A stretch of 37,031 nucleotides of DNA from an uncultured Clostridia bacterium. GTDB taxonomy: Bacteria > Bacillota > Clostridia > Oscillospirales > Ruminococcaceae. The notes below the pieces were generated by a model that worked only from the letters and a program-made list of their open reading frames with translations, was not told where the DNA came from and searched no databases. Positions 1 through 8,871 of the stretch are shown piece after piece. A program made the position numbers and the translations under genes. The stretch spans positions 1 to 37,031 of the forward strand of contig CAMZIK010000019.1 of NCBI GenBank assembly GCA_947307175.1, given 5' to 3'. The number at the start of each line of letters is the position of its first letter. Within the stretch, counting starts at the first letter, position 1.

Positions 1-163
1 AAGAGAGGGCTTTCCCTTGCCCCGTGGTAACGCCAGCCGCCTCAAGCCGCCTGCGAAAAGGCGGCTTGAACATCAAATGTTAAGCTCTTGTTTTGGGGGC
101 TTTCCGATCGCCCCCAAACCCCTTCGGACACACACTTGTATAATAATATAAATTCTGATTTAT
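1..163. repeat. Right-hand part of a dispersed hairpin-rich repeat (copy A, cut by window edge)
   Basis: Positions 1-163 match 18606-18769 with about eight differences over 164 aligned bases, including one single-base indel. The copy ends in the 17-bp terminal sequence TATAAATTCTGATTTAT (147-163), identical to the right end of the complete copy. It contains two strong hairpins, one based on AAGCCGCC/GGCGGCTT and one on GGGGGC/GCCCCC. Its left half lies outside the window. The element ends 44 bp upstream of the first lipoprotein gene, so it may contribute to that gene's upstream region. Confidence 0.85.
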
Positions 164-207
164 TTTTTAATACTTATGATAGAGTATCTTTGAAAGAAGG
201 ATAGTTA

Positions 208-1227
208 ATGAAAAAAAGAATATTGTCTGTCCTTGCAGCAGCCTGCCTTTGCTTGATGTGTGTGACGGGCTGCAGCGAAACCAGCTCGGAAAAGGACGAC
301 AGCAAAGCGCTCTCTCAGGCGGAGCAGACCTCGCAGACAAGCGAGACTTCACAGGAAACGACCACGCAAAGCACCATCACTACGCAAACTTCCTCTGAAT
401 CACAAACCACCACAACGACCGAAGAAACAACTACCACAACTTCCGCCGAAACAACAGAGCAGACGACCACAACATCTGCTTCTTCTCAGCAGGCGCAGCC
501 TCCTGTTCCTACGCAGCGCACAACTGCAAACACGACTGCCGCAAAACCAACAGAAACAACTAAAGCACAGACCACCGCTTCAAAGGTCAAAAGAGTAAAA
601 GGCACATCGCCCAATATCTCGTTTTATCAGTCAAGGCTCGTTGTCGCAGGCGATTCCGTTGCCGCAGGATATAACGCCTACGGCTATATCCCCGATAACC
701 ATAACCTTGCGATAAAAAATGTCTCCGTGACATCATACAGAAATTATACCTTCAATGCAACAGGTCAGTGGCTCGGCATCGTCGAGTCGATAGAAAAAAT
801 GAAGCCATCGCTCATACTCACATCTATGGGCGCAAACGATTGCCTTATATCTCCCTCGCTCTACGGACAGAGATACAGGGACTATCTCAAAAGGCTCCGT
901 GCCGCTTCTCCCGACAGCATCATTCTTGTCGGAGCGCTCACGCCGACCGCACTTAAAACCAACTATCCCCACGTCACTATCAATATCGTCCGCAGCTTCA
1001 ATGCCCAGCTCAAAGCGCTGGCAGAGTCAATGGACGATAAGGTCATATACTTTGATGCCTTTTCTGTAGTCGTTGAGGATAACGGAGTCTATATGGATCC
1101 CAATTTTGCAGCCTTTGACGGCTTTCACCTCCAGGAAAAAGCCTATGAGGAGCTGCTCAGGGTCATGGCAGTAACACTTGACAGCCACGGTGCAAAGGAA
1201 AAGATAACCGCCCGTGAAAACGGATAA
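208..1227 (+). CDS. SGNH/GDSL-family hydrolase lipoprotein, paralogue 1
   Basis: A 339-residue predicted lipoprotein. The N-terminus has a Lys/Arg start, a hydrophobic stretch and a lipobox VTGC with Cys at residue 22. Residues 25-130 are a low-complexity Thr/Ser/Gln linker, as is common in surface proteins of fibre-degrading Ruminococcus. The C-terminal 200 residues carry the SGNH hydrolase blocks: GDS near residue 149 (nucleophile Ser), GAND near 207-210 (Asn of block III) and DGFHL near 304-308 (Asp/His). Such enzymes are usually esterases that remove acyl groups from carbohydrates or lipids; the substrate cannot be read from sequence. The start is ATG with GAAGGA upstream. It is the first of four tandem paralogues and is closed by a strong terminator. 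A role on cell-surface glycans is inferred. Confidence 0.88.
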   Translation: MKKRILSVLAAACLCLMCVTGCSETSSEKDDSKALSQAEQTSQTSETSQETTTQSTITTQTSSESQTTTTTEETTTTTSAETTEQTTTTSASSQQAQPPVPTQRTTANTTAAKPTETTKAQTTASKVKRVKGTSPNISFYQSRLVVAGDSVAAGYNAYGYIPDNHNLAIKNVSVTSYRNYTFNATGQWLGIVESIEKMKPSLILTSMGANDCLISPSLYGQRYRDYLKRLRAASPDSIILVGALTPTALKTNYPHVTINIVRSFNAQLKALAESMDDKVIYFDAFSVVVEDNGVYMDPNFAAFDGFHLQEKAYEELLRVMAVTLDSHGAKEKITARENG

Positions 1228-1239
1228 ATCTAATTGTTC

Positions 1240-1269
1240 AAAAGGGAATGCTCCTGCGTTCCCTTTTTT
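1240..1269 (+). terminator. Intrinsic terminator after lipoprotein 1
   Basis: Stem AAAAGGGAA/TTCCCTTTT with a 10-base loop, followed by a run of T. It lies 13 bp after the stop codon and just before the next gene's promoter, so paralogues 1 and 2 are separate transcription units. Confidence 0.85.
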
Positions 1270-1275
1270 TGTCGC

Positions 1276-1304
1276 TTGACTTTTGCAAGCATAAGTGCTA
1301 TAAT
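1276..1304 (+). promoter_or_regulatory. Sigma-A-type promoter of lipoprotein 2
   Basis: TTGACT (1276-1281), 17-bp spacer, TATAAT (1299-1304). It sits 44 bp upstream of the GTG start at 1348. Confidence 0.85.
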
Positions 1305-1347
1305 ATGCAAATCATAGTCTGAATAAATCGGAAAAGAGGAAATATAA

Positions 1348-2361
1348 GTGAAAAAGAAATTGTTAGCAGTGCTGTTTTCCTTCTGCCTTGCAGCTCTCCA
1401 GCTCACAGGCTGCGGAAACAACGTCGAAGATGCCTCAGGTATCTCCCAGGCAGAACAGACGACCGAAAGCACCACCACAACAAGCGATACTACCCAGGAA
1501 ACAACTACCATCACCGAAAGCGCCGTAGAAGCATCTGGCAGCCTCGCAACATCGGAAACCTCCGAAACAACGACAAGCGAGACTACAACAACTACCACGA
1601 CCACTTCCGAAACAACTACCACCACAACTCAGCAAACTACCACCACAACAAAAGCACCTGCACAGACGACCACCGCTCCAAAGCAGACCTCTAAGCCTGC
1701 TGTGACTACTAAGCCTTCCACAGCATCAAAGCCTGCACCCGTTACCACTAAAACTCCAGCTGCAAGCTCGTCCAATGTAAAGTTTTATCAGGACAGGGTA
1801 TATGTGACCGGGGACTCGGTAGCACTCGGTTTCAAGGTGTATAACTATATCCCTGCTGCACATAACCTTGCGATAGGCTCTCTTTCGATGAACAACTACA
1901 CATGGTTTGGCACTGTCAACGGAATGAGGGTGATCGATGCGATTGCAGCAGCTCAGCCAAAGCTTTTGTATGTTTCTATGGGCATAAACGATGTCAACCT
2001 TACAAATGCGCAGACATATGCGGCAAACTATGCGGGATTTGTGAAAAAAGTCAGGGCGAAAGTGCCCGGCTGCATAATCGTTGCGGCAAATATCACTCCT
2101 GTCGCATCGTGGTCGAACTTTACATCTATCAGTAATATAAGAAACTGTAATACTGCTATGAATAATGCTGTAAAAGCTCTCAACGACCCAAATATCATTC
2201 TTTTTGATGCATACAGCGTCGTTTCGGCAGGCGGTGTATATATGGTGAGCAGCTACAGCGGCGGCGACGGCATACACCTTGCAGGTCATGTTTATCAGTA
2301 TATTCTCAACAGGCTCGCAGTTGTGCTCGACCAGTACGGCGTGAAGGAAAGATTGTCGTAA
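1348..2361 (+). CDS. SGNH/GDSL-family hydrolase lipoprotein, paralogue 2
   Basis: A 337-residue paralogue of its neighbours. It has a signal sequence with lipobox LTGC (Cys about residue 22) and a very long Thr-rich linker (about residues 32-135, almost pure Thr/Ser/Lys/Pro in places). The SGNH domain shows TGDSVALGF (Ser near 157), GIND and DGIHL. The start is GTG with AGAGGA about 8 bases upstream; no better ATG fits the signal peptide. Its own promoter and terminator mark a single-gene transcript. An acyl-ester hydrolase acting outside the membrane is the family expectation; the true substrate is unknown. Confidence 0.87.
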   Translation: MKKKLLAVLFSFCLAALQLTGCGNNVEDASGISQAEQTTESTTTTSDTTQETTTITESAVEASGSLATSETSETTTSETTTTTTTTSETTTTTTQQTTTTTKAPAQTTTAPKQTSKPAVTTKPSTASKPAPVTTKTPAASSSNVKFYQDRVYVTGDSVALGFKVYNYIPAAHNLAIGSLSMNNYTWFGTVNGMRVIDAIAAAQPKLLYVSMGINDVNLTNAQTYAANYAGFVKKVRAKVPGCIIVAANITPVASWSNFTSISNIRNCNTAMNNAVKALNDPNIILFDAYSVVSAGGVYMVSSYSGGDGIHLAGHVYQYILNRLAVVLDQYGVKERLS

Positions 2362-2385
2362 AAACTAAAATATGCGTTATTATGG

Positions 2386-2418
2386 GAGCATTTTTGGTAA
2401 AAAGTGCTCTCTTTTGTT
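2386..2418 (+). terminator. Intrinsic terminator after lipoprotein 2
   Basis: GAGCATTTTT pairs with AAAAAGTGCTC (one G-T pair) around a short loop, followed by a T-rich stretch interrupted by C and G. It lies between the gene 2 stop and the gene 3 promoter. Confidence 0.65.
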
Positions 2419-2420
2419 TG

Positions 2421-2449
2421 TTGACAAAAAGCGACAATGGTGATACAAT
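2421..2449 (+). promoter_or_regulatory. Sigma-A-type promoter of lipoproteins 3 and 4
   Basis: Perfect -35 TTGACA (2421-2426), 17-bp spacer, TACAAT (2444-2449). Transcription would begin near 2456. This rules out the upstream in-frame ATG at 2382 and supports the start at 2481. Confidence 0.87.
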
Positions 2450-2480
2450 AATAAGTGTATGTGCGAATAGGAGGAAAGTA

Positions 2481-3350
2481 ATGAATAAAAAAATATTGGC
2501 AGCTCTCGTGAGCGCTGTTATGGCACTTGGAATGCTCACAGGCTGCGGAAATGAGATCAAGGGACACGAAGCGAGAGTTATCGACGCAGATCAGAGCAGT
2601 CAGACCGGAAACGACAATAATTCAACTGATCCCAATATCAACGACAGCATAACTCCTTATTATGACCCGAATATCGAGAAAGTAGACAGCATTGATTATC
2701 TTAAAGCCGATAATATGAAATATTATTTTGAAAAGATGGTAGTTGCGGGAGATTCTATCGCAAACGGCTGGCAGTTCTACGGACTGCTCCCAAAGAGCAG
2801 ATCTATCGCCTACGGCGGACTTTCAACGTTTGGTTTCACCGTGTGGGAGTATGATACCACAGGCAAGACTCTCGGAATGAGAGAGACACTGAAGAAAGTC
2901 AATCCGACTCTTTTGTATGTCTGCCTCGGAATGAACGATGTAAATATCAGAGATAAGGAGACCTTTGCTTCTCAGTATCTCGACCTTCTGAAAAAACTTA
3001 AAACCTACGTTCCCGATTGTTTTATCGTTGTGCAGAGCATAACACCTGTCGCAAAAACAAACGTCTATAAGCAGGTCAACAATTCTTCGGTAAGGGCATA
3101 TAATGCAGAGCTAAGAAAGGTAGTTGCCGAATTCGGCAGGGAAGATGTCATATACTTCAATGCCTATAATTCATTGCTTGACGAAAACGGACAGCTGGAT
3201 ATGAAATACGAAGCAGGCGACGGTCTGCATATAAATACCGAAGCTTATAAAAAACTGCTTGAGGATCTTTCCAAGAGACTCAATCAGGAAATGGCAAAAC
3301 AGCGTATCGAAGCTGTCGAGGAACAGCGCAAGGAAAAAGCTAACCAGTAA
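2481..3350 (+). CDS. SGNH/GDSL-family hydrolase lipoprotein, paralogue 3 (short linker)
   Basis: A 289-residue lipoprotein starting at MNKKILAALV. An earlier in-frame ATG at 2382 lies upstream of the promoter and has no ribosome site, while this ATG has AGGAGG 6-11 bases upstream. The lipobox is LTGC. Unlike paralogues 1, 2 and 4 it has no Thr-rich spacer; a short Asn/Asp/Ser segment leads to the SGNH domain: AGDSIANGW (Ser near 92), GMND and GDGLH. The C-terminus ends in a charged Glu/Lys/Arg/Gln helix. The stop is 30 bp before the next paralogue with no terminator between, so genes 3 and 4 are probably co-transcribed. The short linker suggests an enzyme held close to the membrane (inference). 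Confidence 0.87.
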   Translation: MNKKILAALVSAVMALGMLTGCGNEIKGHEARVIDADQSSQTGNDNNSTDPNINDSITPYYDPNIEKVDSIDYLKADNMKYYFEKMVVAGDSIANGWQFYGLLPKSRSIAYGGLSTFGFTVWEYDTTGKTLGMRETLKKVNPTLLYVCLGMNDVNIRDKETFASQYLDLLKKLKTYVPDCFIVVQSITPVAKTNVYKQVNNSSVRAYNAELRKVVAEFGREDVIYFNAYNSLLDENGQLDMKYEAGDGLHINTEAYKKLLEDLSKRLNQEMAKQRIEAVEEQRKEKANQ

Positions 3351-3380
3351 GGGAAAAATATTATCTGTGGGGGAAAACAT

Positions 3381-4709
3381 ATGAAAAAGAAAGGTATAAA
3401 GCTGACTGCCTGTGTGAGCGTGCTTGCAATGGCGCTTTCGGGCTGCGGCAGCAATGTCTCTTCAAGAGCCATCGATGAAGGCTCTAATGGCGCAGTCGAT
3501 GCCAATGCATCAACGTACAATATCACAGCCGAGGTCAATACAGTCTATTCTGCCCAGAAGCTCGGAGAACTTGCATCTTTCGGAGATGGCTATAAGTTTG
3601 AGTTCGACGGAAGTGAGAATGATATAAAATTCTCATCTCTCGGAAAAAGCTCAGTCGGTATAAAGGCGATCAAGGACGGACAGGATTCAAAGACGCTGGT
3701 ACTCAATGTGAATGTTGTCGATACCACAAGCCCCGTTTTCAGCGGCATAAAGGATATAACCATCAAAGCTGGGGAGTCTGTTGACCTTAAAAGCGGAGTC
3801 ACCGTCAGCGATAACTACGACCAGAATGTCGAGTTTACCGTGACCTACGATAAGGACGATACCAATACCGGCGCACCCGGTAAGCACGTTATAACCTATG
3901 TTGCCAAGGATTCTTCGGGAAATGTCGCTTCAAGAAAAGCTACCCTTACTATCGAGGGAGACTCCTCGCAGAGCGACCAGACAACAACGACCACCACCAC
4001 AGCCCAGACCGAAGCTCCAAAGACAGAAAGCAGCAGCGTGTCAACAACTGCCGCAGCACCTGACCCGAATGCTAAATCCGATAACGTCAAGTTCTATCAG
4101 GATAGGATTGTTATCGCAGGCGATTCGATAGCTTACGGCTTTTGTGCCTACGGATATGTCCCTTACGAGCATAATATCGCAAAGGGAAGCACAGCGATGA
4201 GAAACTATGACGATACCAGCCTGTTCATGTTTGACCCGACAGGCAGCGACCTGTCTATGATGGACGCTATCAAGGCAGTAAAGCCAAGCCTTCTGTACAT
4301 CTCTATGGGCATGAACGATGTCAACCTCATCGACTCCGAGACCTATGTTTCAAGATATAAGGAGTTTATCCAGAAAGCGAAAGAGCAGGTACCTGATGCG
4401 ATAATCGTCGCAGCTTCCATAACACCTATCTCATCGACCTGCGGATTTACCGATATAAACAATATCAAATCCTGCAACGAAGGGCTTAAAAACCTCATCG
4501 GATCGCTTAATGACCCAAATGTCCTGTTCTTTGATGCTTACAGCGTGATAGTCGGCTCGGACGGCTCATATTCCGCACCGAACACCACAGGACCTGACGG
4601 TATACATCTTGTCGGCAGCTGCTATCAGCAGATACTTGAAAAGCTCGCAGTCGTGCTCGACCAGAGCGGCATAAAGGATAAGATAACCGAAATAGAATCA
4701 AAAAGATAA
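3381..4709 (+). CDS. SGNH/GDSL-family hydrolase lipoprotein with Ig-like domain, paralogue 4
   Basis: A 442-residue lipoprotein with lipobox LSGC. After a region of unknown fold (residues 40-110) comes a bacterial Ig-like domain resembling the DUF5011/HYR type, about residues 113-193, recognisable from TSPVFSG, the GESVDL turn, the VSDNYD stretch and KDSSGNVAS. A Thr/Ser linker follows (about 196-228), then an SGNH domain with AGDSIAYGF (Ser near 249), GMND and DGIHL. The ATG is preceded by GGGGG 8-12 bases upstream. It is the only paralogue with an extra module and is likely translated from the gene 3 transcript. A terminator closes the array. The Ig-like domain may act as a spacer or as a glycan-contact module (inference). 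Confidence 0.87.
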   Translation: MKKKGIKLTACVSVLAMALSGCGSNVSSRAIDEGSNGAVDANASTYNITAEVNTVYSAQKLGELASFGDGYKFEFDGSENDIKFSSLGKSSVGIKAIKDGQDSKTLVLNVNVVDTTSPVFSGIKDITIKAGESVDLKSGVTVSDNYDQNVEFTVTYDKDDTNTGAPGKHVITYVAKDSSGNVASRKATLTIEGDSSQSDQTTTTTTTAQTEAPKTESSSVSTTAAAPDPNAKSDNVKFYQDRIVIAGDSIAYGFCAYGYVPYEHNIAKGSTAMRNYDDTSLFMFDPTGSDLSMMDAIKAVKPSLLYISMGMNDVNLIDSETYVSRYKEFIQKAKEQVPDAIIVAASITPISSTCGFTDINNIKSCNEGLKNLIGSLNDPNVLFFDAYSVIVGSDGSYSAPNTTGPDGIHLVGSCYQQILEKLAVVLDQSGIKDKITEIESKR

Positions 4710-4714
4710 GAAAT

Positions 4715-4748
4715 AAGAGGTAAGAGTTTTGTTCTTACCTCTTTTTTT
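4715..4748 (+). terminator. Intrinsic terminator after lipoprotein 4
   Basis: Perfect 11-bp stem AAGAGGTAAGA/TCTTACCTCTT with a 7-base loop and seven T. It ends the SGNH array. Confidence 0.9.
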
Positions 4749-4760
4749 GTCTCTGAAAAC

Positions 4761-4789
4761 TTTACTTTTTTCTGCGATTGTGATATAAT
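4761..4789 (+). promoter_or_regulatory. Promoter of the aminotransferase transcription unit
   Basis: TTTACT (4761-4766), 17-bp spacer, TATAAT (4784-4789). The -35 is weaker than in neighbouring promoters. The leader to the ATG at 4856 is about 60 bases. Confidence 0.7.
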
Positions 4790-4855
4790 AATCTGTGTAT
4801 GTTCCCAGAGTTAAAAAGACGGGAAAACTAAAAACGAAAGGTATGGCGATCTATT

Positions 4856-6049
4856 ATGGATTACAGATTCTCACAGAAGGTATCTCATCTTCAGGCTTCG
4901 GCTATCAGAGAGATACTTAAATTTACATCAGACCCAGAGGTAATATCCTTTGCGGCAGGAAACCCTGCACCCGAGGCTTTCCCCACAGAAACTCTCACAA
5001 ACATCTCAAAGGAGATATTTGAGCAGGATCCTATCCTTGCACTTCAGTACAGCATCTCCGAGGGCTATACGCCTCTGCGTGACCTGCTGAAAAAAGAGCT
5101 TGAAAAGAAAGGCGAGTTTGTTCCCGGAAGAGACGAGCTTATCATCACCAGCGGCGCTCAGCAGGCAAACGAGCTTGCAGCCAAGGTGCTGTGCGACGAG
5201 CATGATGTCCTCATCGCCGAAGCTCCCTCATTCATTGGTTCTCTCAATGCCTTCAAATCATATAACGTTGACCTCAGAGGCGTTACGCTCGAAGAGGACG
5301 GCATGGATACCGATGAGCTTGAAAGCGTCCTTAAGCAAGGAAATACAAAGCTCATCTATATCATCTCCAATTTCCAGAACCCGACAGGCAGAACTACCAG
5401 CCTTGAAAAGAGAAAGAAGATATACGAGCTTGCAAAGAAATACGGTGCAATGATCCTTGAAGATAACCCGTACGGCGACCTTCGCATCGCAGGCGAGAAG
5501 ATACCGTCTATCAAGAGCATGGATAAAGACGGCATCGTTATGTATTCAAGAACGTTCTCAAAGATACTTGCACCTGGTATAAGAGTCGGCTATATCAGCG
5601 CACCAAAAGAAATAGTTGCAAAGATGATAGTCTGCAAGCAGGTGTCCGACGTTCACTCAAATATCTGGGCGCAGCTCCTTGCATATAAATTCATGCAGAA
5701 AGTTGACATCAATGAGCATATCAGGGGCTTGCAGGACATCTATCGCAAAAAGTGCGACCTTATGATAAGCGAAATGAAAAAGAATTTCTCCTCAAAGATA
5801 AAGTACGAAGTGCCGCAGGGCGGACTGTTCATCTGGTGTACGCTCCCCGAAGACTGCGATATGCCTTCTTTCTGCAAAAAAGCAGTCAGCGAGTATAAAG
5901 TGGCAGTCGTTCCCGGAAATGCCTTCATGATAAGCGAGTCTGATAAGACCTCGTCGTTCAGGCTCAACTTCTCTACGCCGACCGATGAACAGATAATCAA
6001 GGGCTGCGAGTATCTCGGCAAGCTCTCAAAGGATATGTTCGGCGAATAA
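4856..6049 (+). CDS. PLP-dependent class I/II aminotransferase (LysN/Aro8-type)
   Basis: A 397-residue fold-type I aminotransferase that moves an amino group between an amino acid and a 2-oxo acid in the cytoplasm. Visible marks are the N-terminal SFAAGNPAPEAFP segment, the cofactor-loop SGAQQAN, the NFQNPTGRT motif, the DNPYGDLR motif with the conserved Asp/Tyr, and the PLP-binding Lys in SRTFSKILAPG near residue 236. The C-terminal Arg of the substrate carboxylate site is probably in SSFRLNF. Length and motifs fit the stand-alone relatives of MocR regulators (2-aminoadipate/aromatic aminotransferases); there is no DNA-binding N-terminus. The exact substrate is not determinable. The AAAGG ribosome site sits a long 14 bases from the ATG. 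The permease gene follows after 34 bp. Confidence 0.88.
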   Translation: MDYRFSQKVSHLQASAIREILKFTSDPEVISFAAGNPAPEAFPTETLTNISKEIFEQDPILALQYSISEGYTPLRDLLKKELEKKGEFVPGRDELIITSGAQQANELAAKVLCDEHDVLIAEAPSFIGSLNAFKSYNVDLRGVTLEEDGMDTDELESVLKQGNTKLIYIISNFQNPTGRTTSLEKRKKIYELAKKYGAMILEDNPYGDLRIAGEKIPSIKSMDKDGIVMYSRTFSKILAPGIRVGYISAPKEIVAKMIVCKQVSDVHSNIWAQLLAYKFMQKVDINEHIRGLQDIYRKKCDLMISEMKKNFSSKIKYEVPQGGLFIWCTLPEDCDMPSFCKKAVSEYKVAVVPGNAFMISESDKTSSFRLNFSTPTDEQIIKGCEYLGKLSKDMFGE

Positions 6050-6083
6050 CTTTTACCTCTTACATCAAAAAGGTGGTGATGTT

Positions 6084-8858
6084 TTGAAAAAAGCGCTGCT
6101 CAAAGATACCTTCCGTGAGATAAAGCGTACCGCAGGAAGATTTATGTCCATCTTTGCGATAGTTGCGCTCGGCTGCGGTTTTTTCGCAGGCATCAAAGCC
6201 ACCATGCCCGATATGGTCGATTCTGCAAACGACTACTTTGAGAAAAATCACCTCATGGACTATAAAATGGTGTCCACCATAGGCGTCCGTTCCGAGGACG
6301 TCGAGGCAGTCAAGAAAGCAGACAGCGTGCAGGGTGTCTGTGCAGGCTATTCAAAAGAGGTATTCTATAATTATAACGACCAGAGCTTTGTCCTCAAAGC
6401 GCTGTCGTACAGCGAGATAAGCGATGAAAACCCCAATAAGCTCAACAGACCCGTGCTTGTCGAGGGCAGATTCCCCGAAGCAGAAGGCGAGTGCCTTATC
6501 GAGACCAAGCTCTCAGCTCCCGACAGCTTCAAGATCGGCAATACCATCGAGCTTTCCGATACCGACGAAACCAAACAGCTCACCGATTCTCTCGGCAGCA
6601 GCGAGTATAAGATAGTCGGGATATGTGTCTCACCCATGTATATCGGCTTCAAACGGGATAATACCAAAGCAGGCAATGGCTCTATAACCTGTAATATCTT
6701 CCTGCCTGAAAGAGAGTTCAAAGCAGGGTATTATAACGAGCTTTTCGTCCGTTTTGAAGGAGTCCACGACATCGACCAGTTTACCGACGAGTACAAGGAT
6801 AAGATTAAAGACAAAAGCGCAGATGCTTTTGAAAGATTCAAAAAAAGCGTCACCACCCGCTACAATAAAATAAAGTCTCAGGCACAGCATGATGTGGAGT
6901 TTGCAAAAAAACAGGTGCAGTCTCTTGAGCAGATGCTTGCACTTGATGAAAAAGGACTTGCGGCTCTTGATAAACAGCTTTCACAGCAGCAGGAGCAGAT
7001 AAGATCAAAAAACGAGCTGTTCTCCGATGCAGAGCTTGAAAAAATAGAAACCCAGCGCAAAATCATAGCAGGACTTTCAGCCGATAAAAAAAGCGGCACA
7101 ACAAAGACCGCAGATGAACTGAAAAAACAGCTTGACGAGTATAAGGACGGCATCGCTCAGGGCGAAAAATCCCTGTCCGAGATACCTGAACTTCAGTTCT
7201 ACGGCTTTGACCGCTTTGAAGCAAGCTCTGATTACGCCTCATACTGCGGCGATGCAAATAAGATCGACTCCATCTCCAAAGTTTTTCCCGTTTTCTTTAT
7301 CCTCATCGCCTGCCTCGTCTGCCTGACGACTATGACCAGAATGGTCGATGAACACCGAATAACCATAGGTACATATAAAGCGCTGGGCTACGGCGCAGGA
7401 AAGATAGCTTCAAAGTACCTGTTCTACGGCGCTTCTGCAGCAGTGCTGGGCAGCTGTATCGGCACAGTCATAGGCTTGCAGGTCTTTCCGAACATCATTT
7501 ACAGCTGCTATAAGATAATGTATAATATCCCTTCGATAGATACACCTTTCAAGCTGTGGTATATGCTCGGCTGCTGTATCGTGTCTGTCGTGTGTATCTG
7601 CGGTGCAGTGCTTTATTCCTGCATCAGAGCATTGAGAGCGCAGCCGTCACAGCTCATGCGCCCCAAAGCTCCGCAAAGCGGAAGGAGAGTGCTGCTCGAA
7701 AGGATAGGCTTTGTCTGGAAGCACCTTTCCTTCCTCAGCAAAGTCACCGTCCGTAACCTGCTTAGGTATAAAAAGCGCTTCTTTATGACCATAGTAGGTG
7801 TCGCAGGCTGTACCGCACTCATAATCACAGGCTTTGGTCTGAAGCGTTCTATCTCAGCGATAGTCCATAAGCAGTTCGGCGAGGTGCTTTTGTATGACGG
7901 CGTGCTTGTGCTCAATACCCAGAGCTTTACCGAGCAGCAGCTGTCCGATAAGCTGTCATCGTTTGAGCAGTTAGAACAGTTCAGCCTGTCTCATATCGCC
8001 GACGGCGAAACATTCCATAACGGCAAAAGTGCAAATTCCTCACTTGTCGTTCTGAAGGACAGCGATAATATCCACGACTTCCTCAGCCTGAATAACGCCT
8101 ACGGAAGCGGAAAGCTTGACCTTGAAAAAGGCAAGTGCATCATCACACAGAAAATGTCGATGCTTCTGAATATAAAAGCAGGCGACACCATCGAATATGA
8201 ACTCGATAAGGAAAAGACAGTTTCGCTTGAAGTCAGCGGCATAGCTGAAAACTATGCTATCCACTATGTCTATATCGACGCCGAAACGTTTACCGACCTC
8301 TACGGCAAAGCCCCAACATATAACACTGCGTATTTCAATTTCAAAAGCGATGTTGACGAGGGCAGCTTCAAAGGCGAGGTGAACGGCTGTAAGGAGTTTT
8401 ACGGCATAACGCTCATGAGCGAATCGGGAGTTGATTTCCTCAATTCCCTTGACAGTCTTGATGCAGTAGTTATACTGCTGATAGTCTGCGCAGGACTGCT
8501 TGCGATAGTCGTGCTTTATAACCTTGCGAACATCAATATCACCGAAAGAGTCAGGGAGATAGCAACCATAAAAGTCCTCGGCTTCTACGATATAGAGACA
8601 TCTGCATATATCTACCGTGAAAATATCATAACAGCCGTCCTCGGAATAATCGTAGGCTCGTTTGTGGGAATAATCCTGCATAGGTTTGTCGTCATCACTT
8701 CAGAGGTAGATATAGTGCTTTTCAACCGAAGCCTCGTGTGGTGGGCGTTCCTGCTCGGCGCTGTGATAACCATAGTATTCACGGTAATTGTCAACTTTGC
8801 ACTCCATTTCAAGCTCAAAAAGATAGATATGGTCGAGTCGATGAAGTCAGTAGAATAG
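6084..8858 (+). CDS. FtsX/MacB-type ABC transporter permease with two FtsX domains
   Basis: A 924-residue membrane protein starting at TTG with AGGTGGTG 6 bases upstream. It has one membrane helix near residues 20-40, an extracytoplasmic domain (about 45-390) that includes a charged Gln/Glu/Lys coiled coil (about 255-345), a first FtsX block with three helices (about 395-515), a fourth region near 565-585, a second extracytoplasmic domain, and a second FtsX block near 785-915 containing NITERVREIATIKVLGFYD. Family members work with an ATPase to move lipoproteins, peptides or lipids, or to drive cell-envelope machines mechanically. No ATP-binding subunit is encoded next to it, which is unusual for this family. 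The 14-bp junction to the next gene suggests one transcript. Confidence 0.88.
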   Translation: MKKALLKDTFREIKRTAGRFMSIFAIVALGCGFFAGIKATMPDMVDSANDYFEKNHLMDYKMVSTIGVRSEDVEAVKKADSVQGVCAGYSKEVFYNYNDQSFVLKALSYSEISDENPNKLNRPVLVEGRFPEAEGECLIETKLSAPDSFKIGNTIELSDTDETKQLTDSLGSSEYKIVGICVSPMYIGFKRDNTKAGNGSITCNIFLPEREFKAGYYNELFVRFEGVHDIDQFTDEYKDKIKDKSADAFERFKKSVTTRYNKIKSQAQHDVEFAKKQVQSLEQMLALDEKGLAALDKQLSQQQEQIRSKNELFSDAELEKIETQRKIIAGLSADKKSGTTKTADELKKQLDEYKDGIAQGEKSLSEIPELQFYGFDRFEASSDYASYCGDANKIDSISKVFPVFFILIACLVCLTTMTRMVDEHRITIGTYKALGYGAGKIASKYLFYGASAAVLGSCIGTVIGLQVFPNIIYSCYKIMYNIPSIDTPFKLWYMLGCCIVSVVCICGAVLYSCIRALRAQPSQLMRPKAPQSGRRVLLERIGFVWKHLSFLSKVTVRNLLRYKKRFFMTIVGVAGCTALIITGFGLKRSISAIVHKQFGEVLLYDGVLVLNTQSFTEQQLSDKLSSFEQLEQFSLSHIADGETFHNGKSANSSLVVLKDSDNIHDFLSLNNAYGSGKLDLEKGKCIITQKMSMLLNIKAGDTIEYELDKEKTVSLEVSGIAENYAIHYVYIDAETFTDLYGKAPTYNTAYFNFKSDVDEGSFKGEVNGCKEFYGITLMSESGVDFLNSLDSLDAVVILLIVCAGLLAIVVLYNLANINITERVREIATIKVLGFYDIETSAYIYRENIITAVLGIIVGSFVGIILHRFVVITSEVDIVLFNRSLVWWAFLLGAVITIVFTVIVNFALHFKLKKIDMVESMKSVE

Positions 8859-8871
8859 GGGCGTTTAGAAC

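Noticed and set aside
1450-1760. Short tandem DNA repeats in the Thr-rich linker of lipoprotein 2
   Set aside because: The ACTACC/ACAACT pattern is explained by Thr codons under linker composition bias; no fixed repeat unit could be defined.
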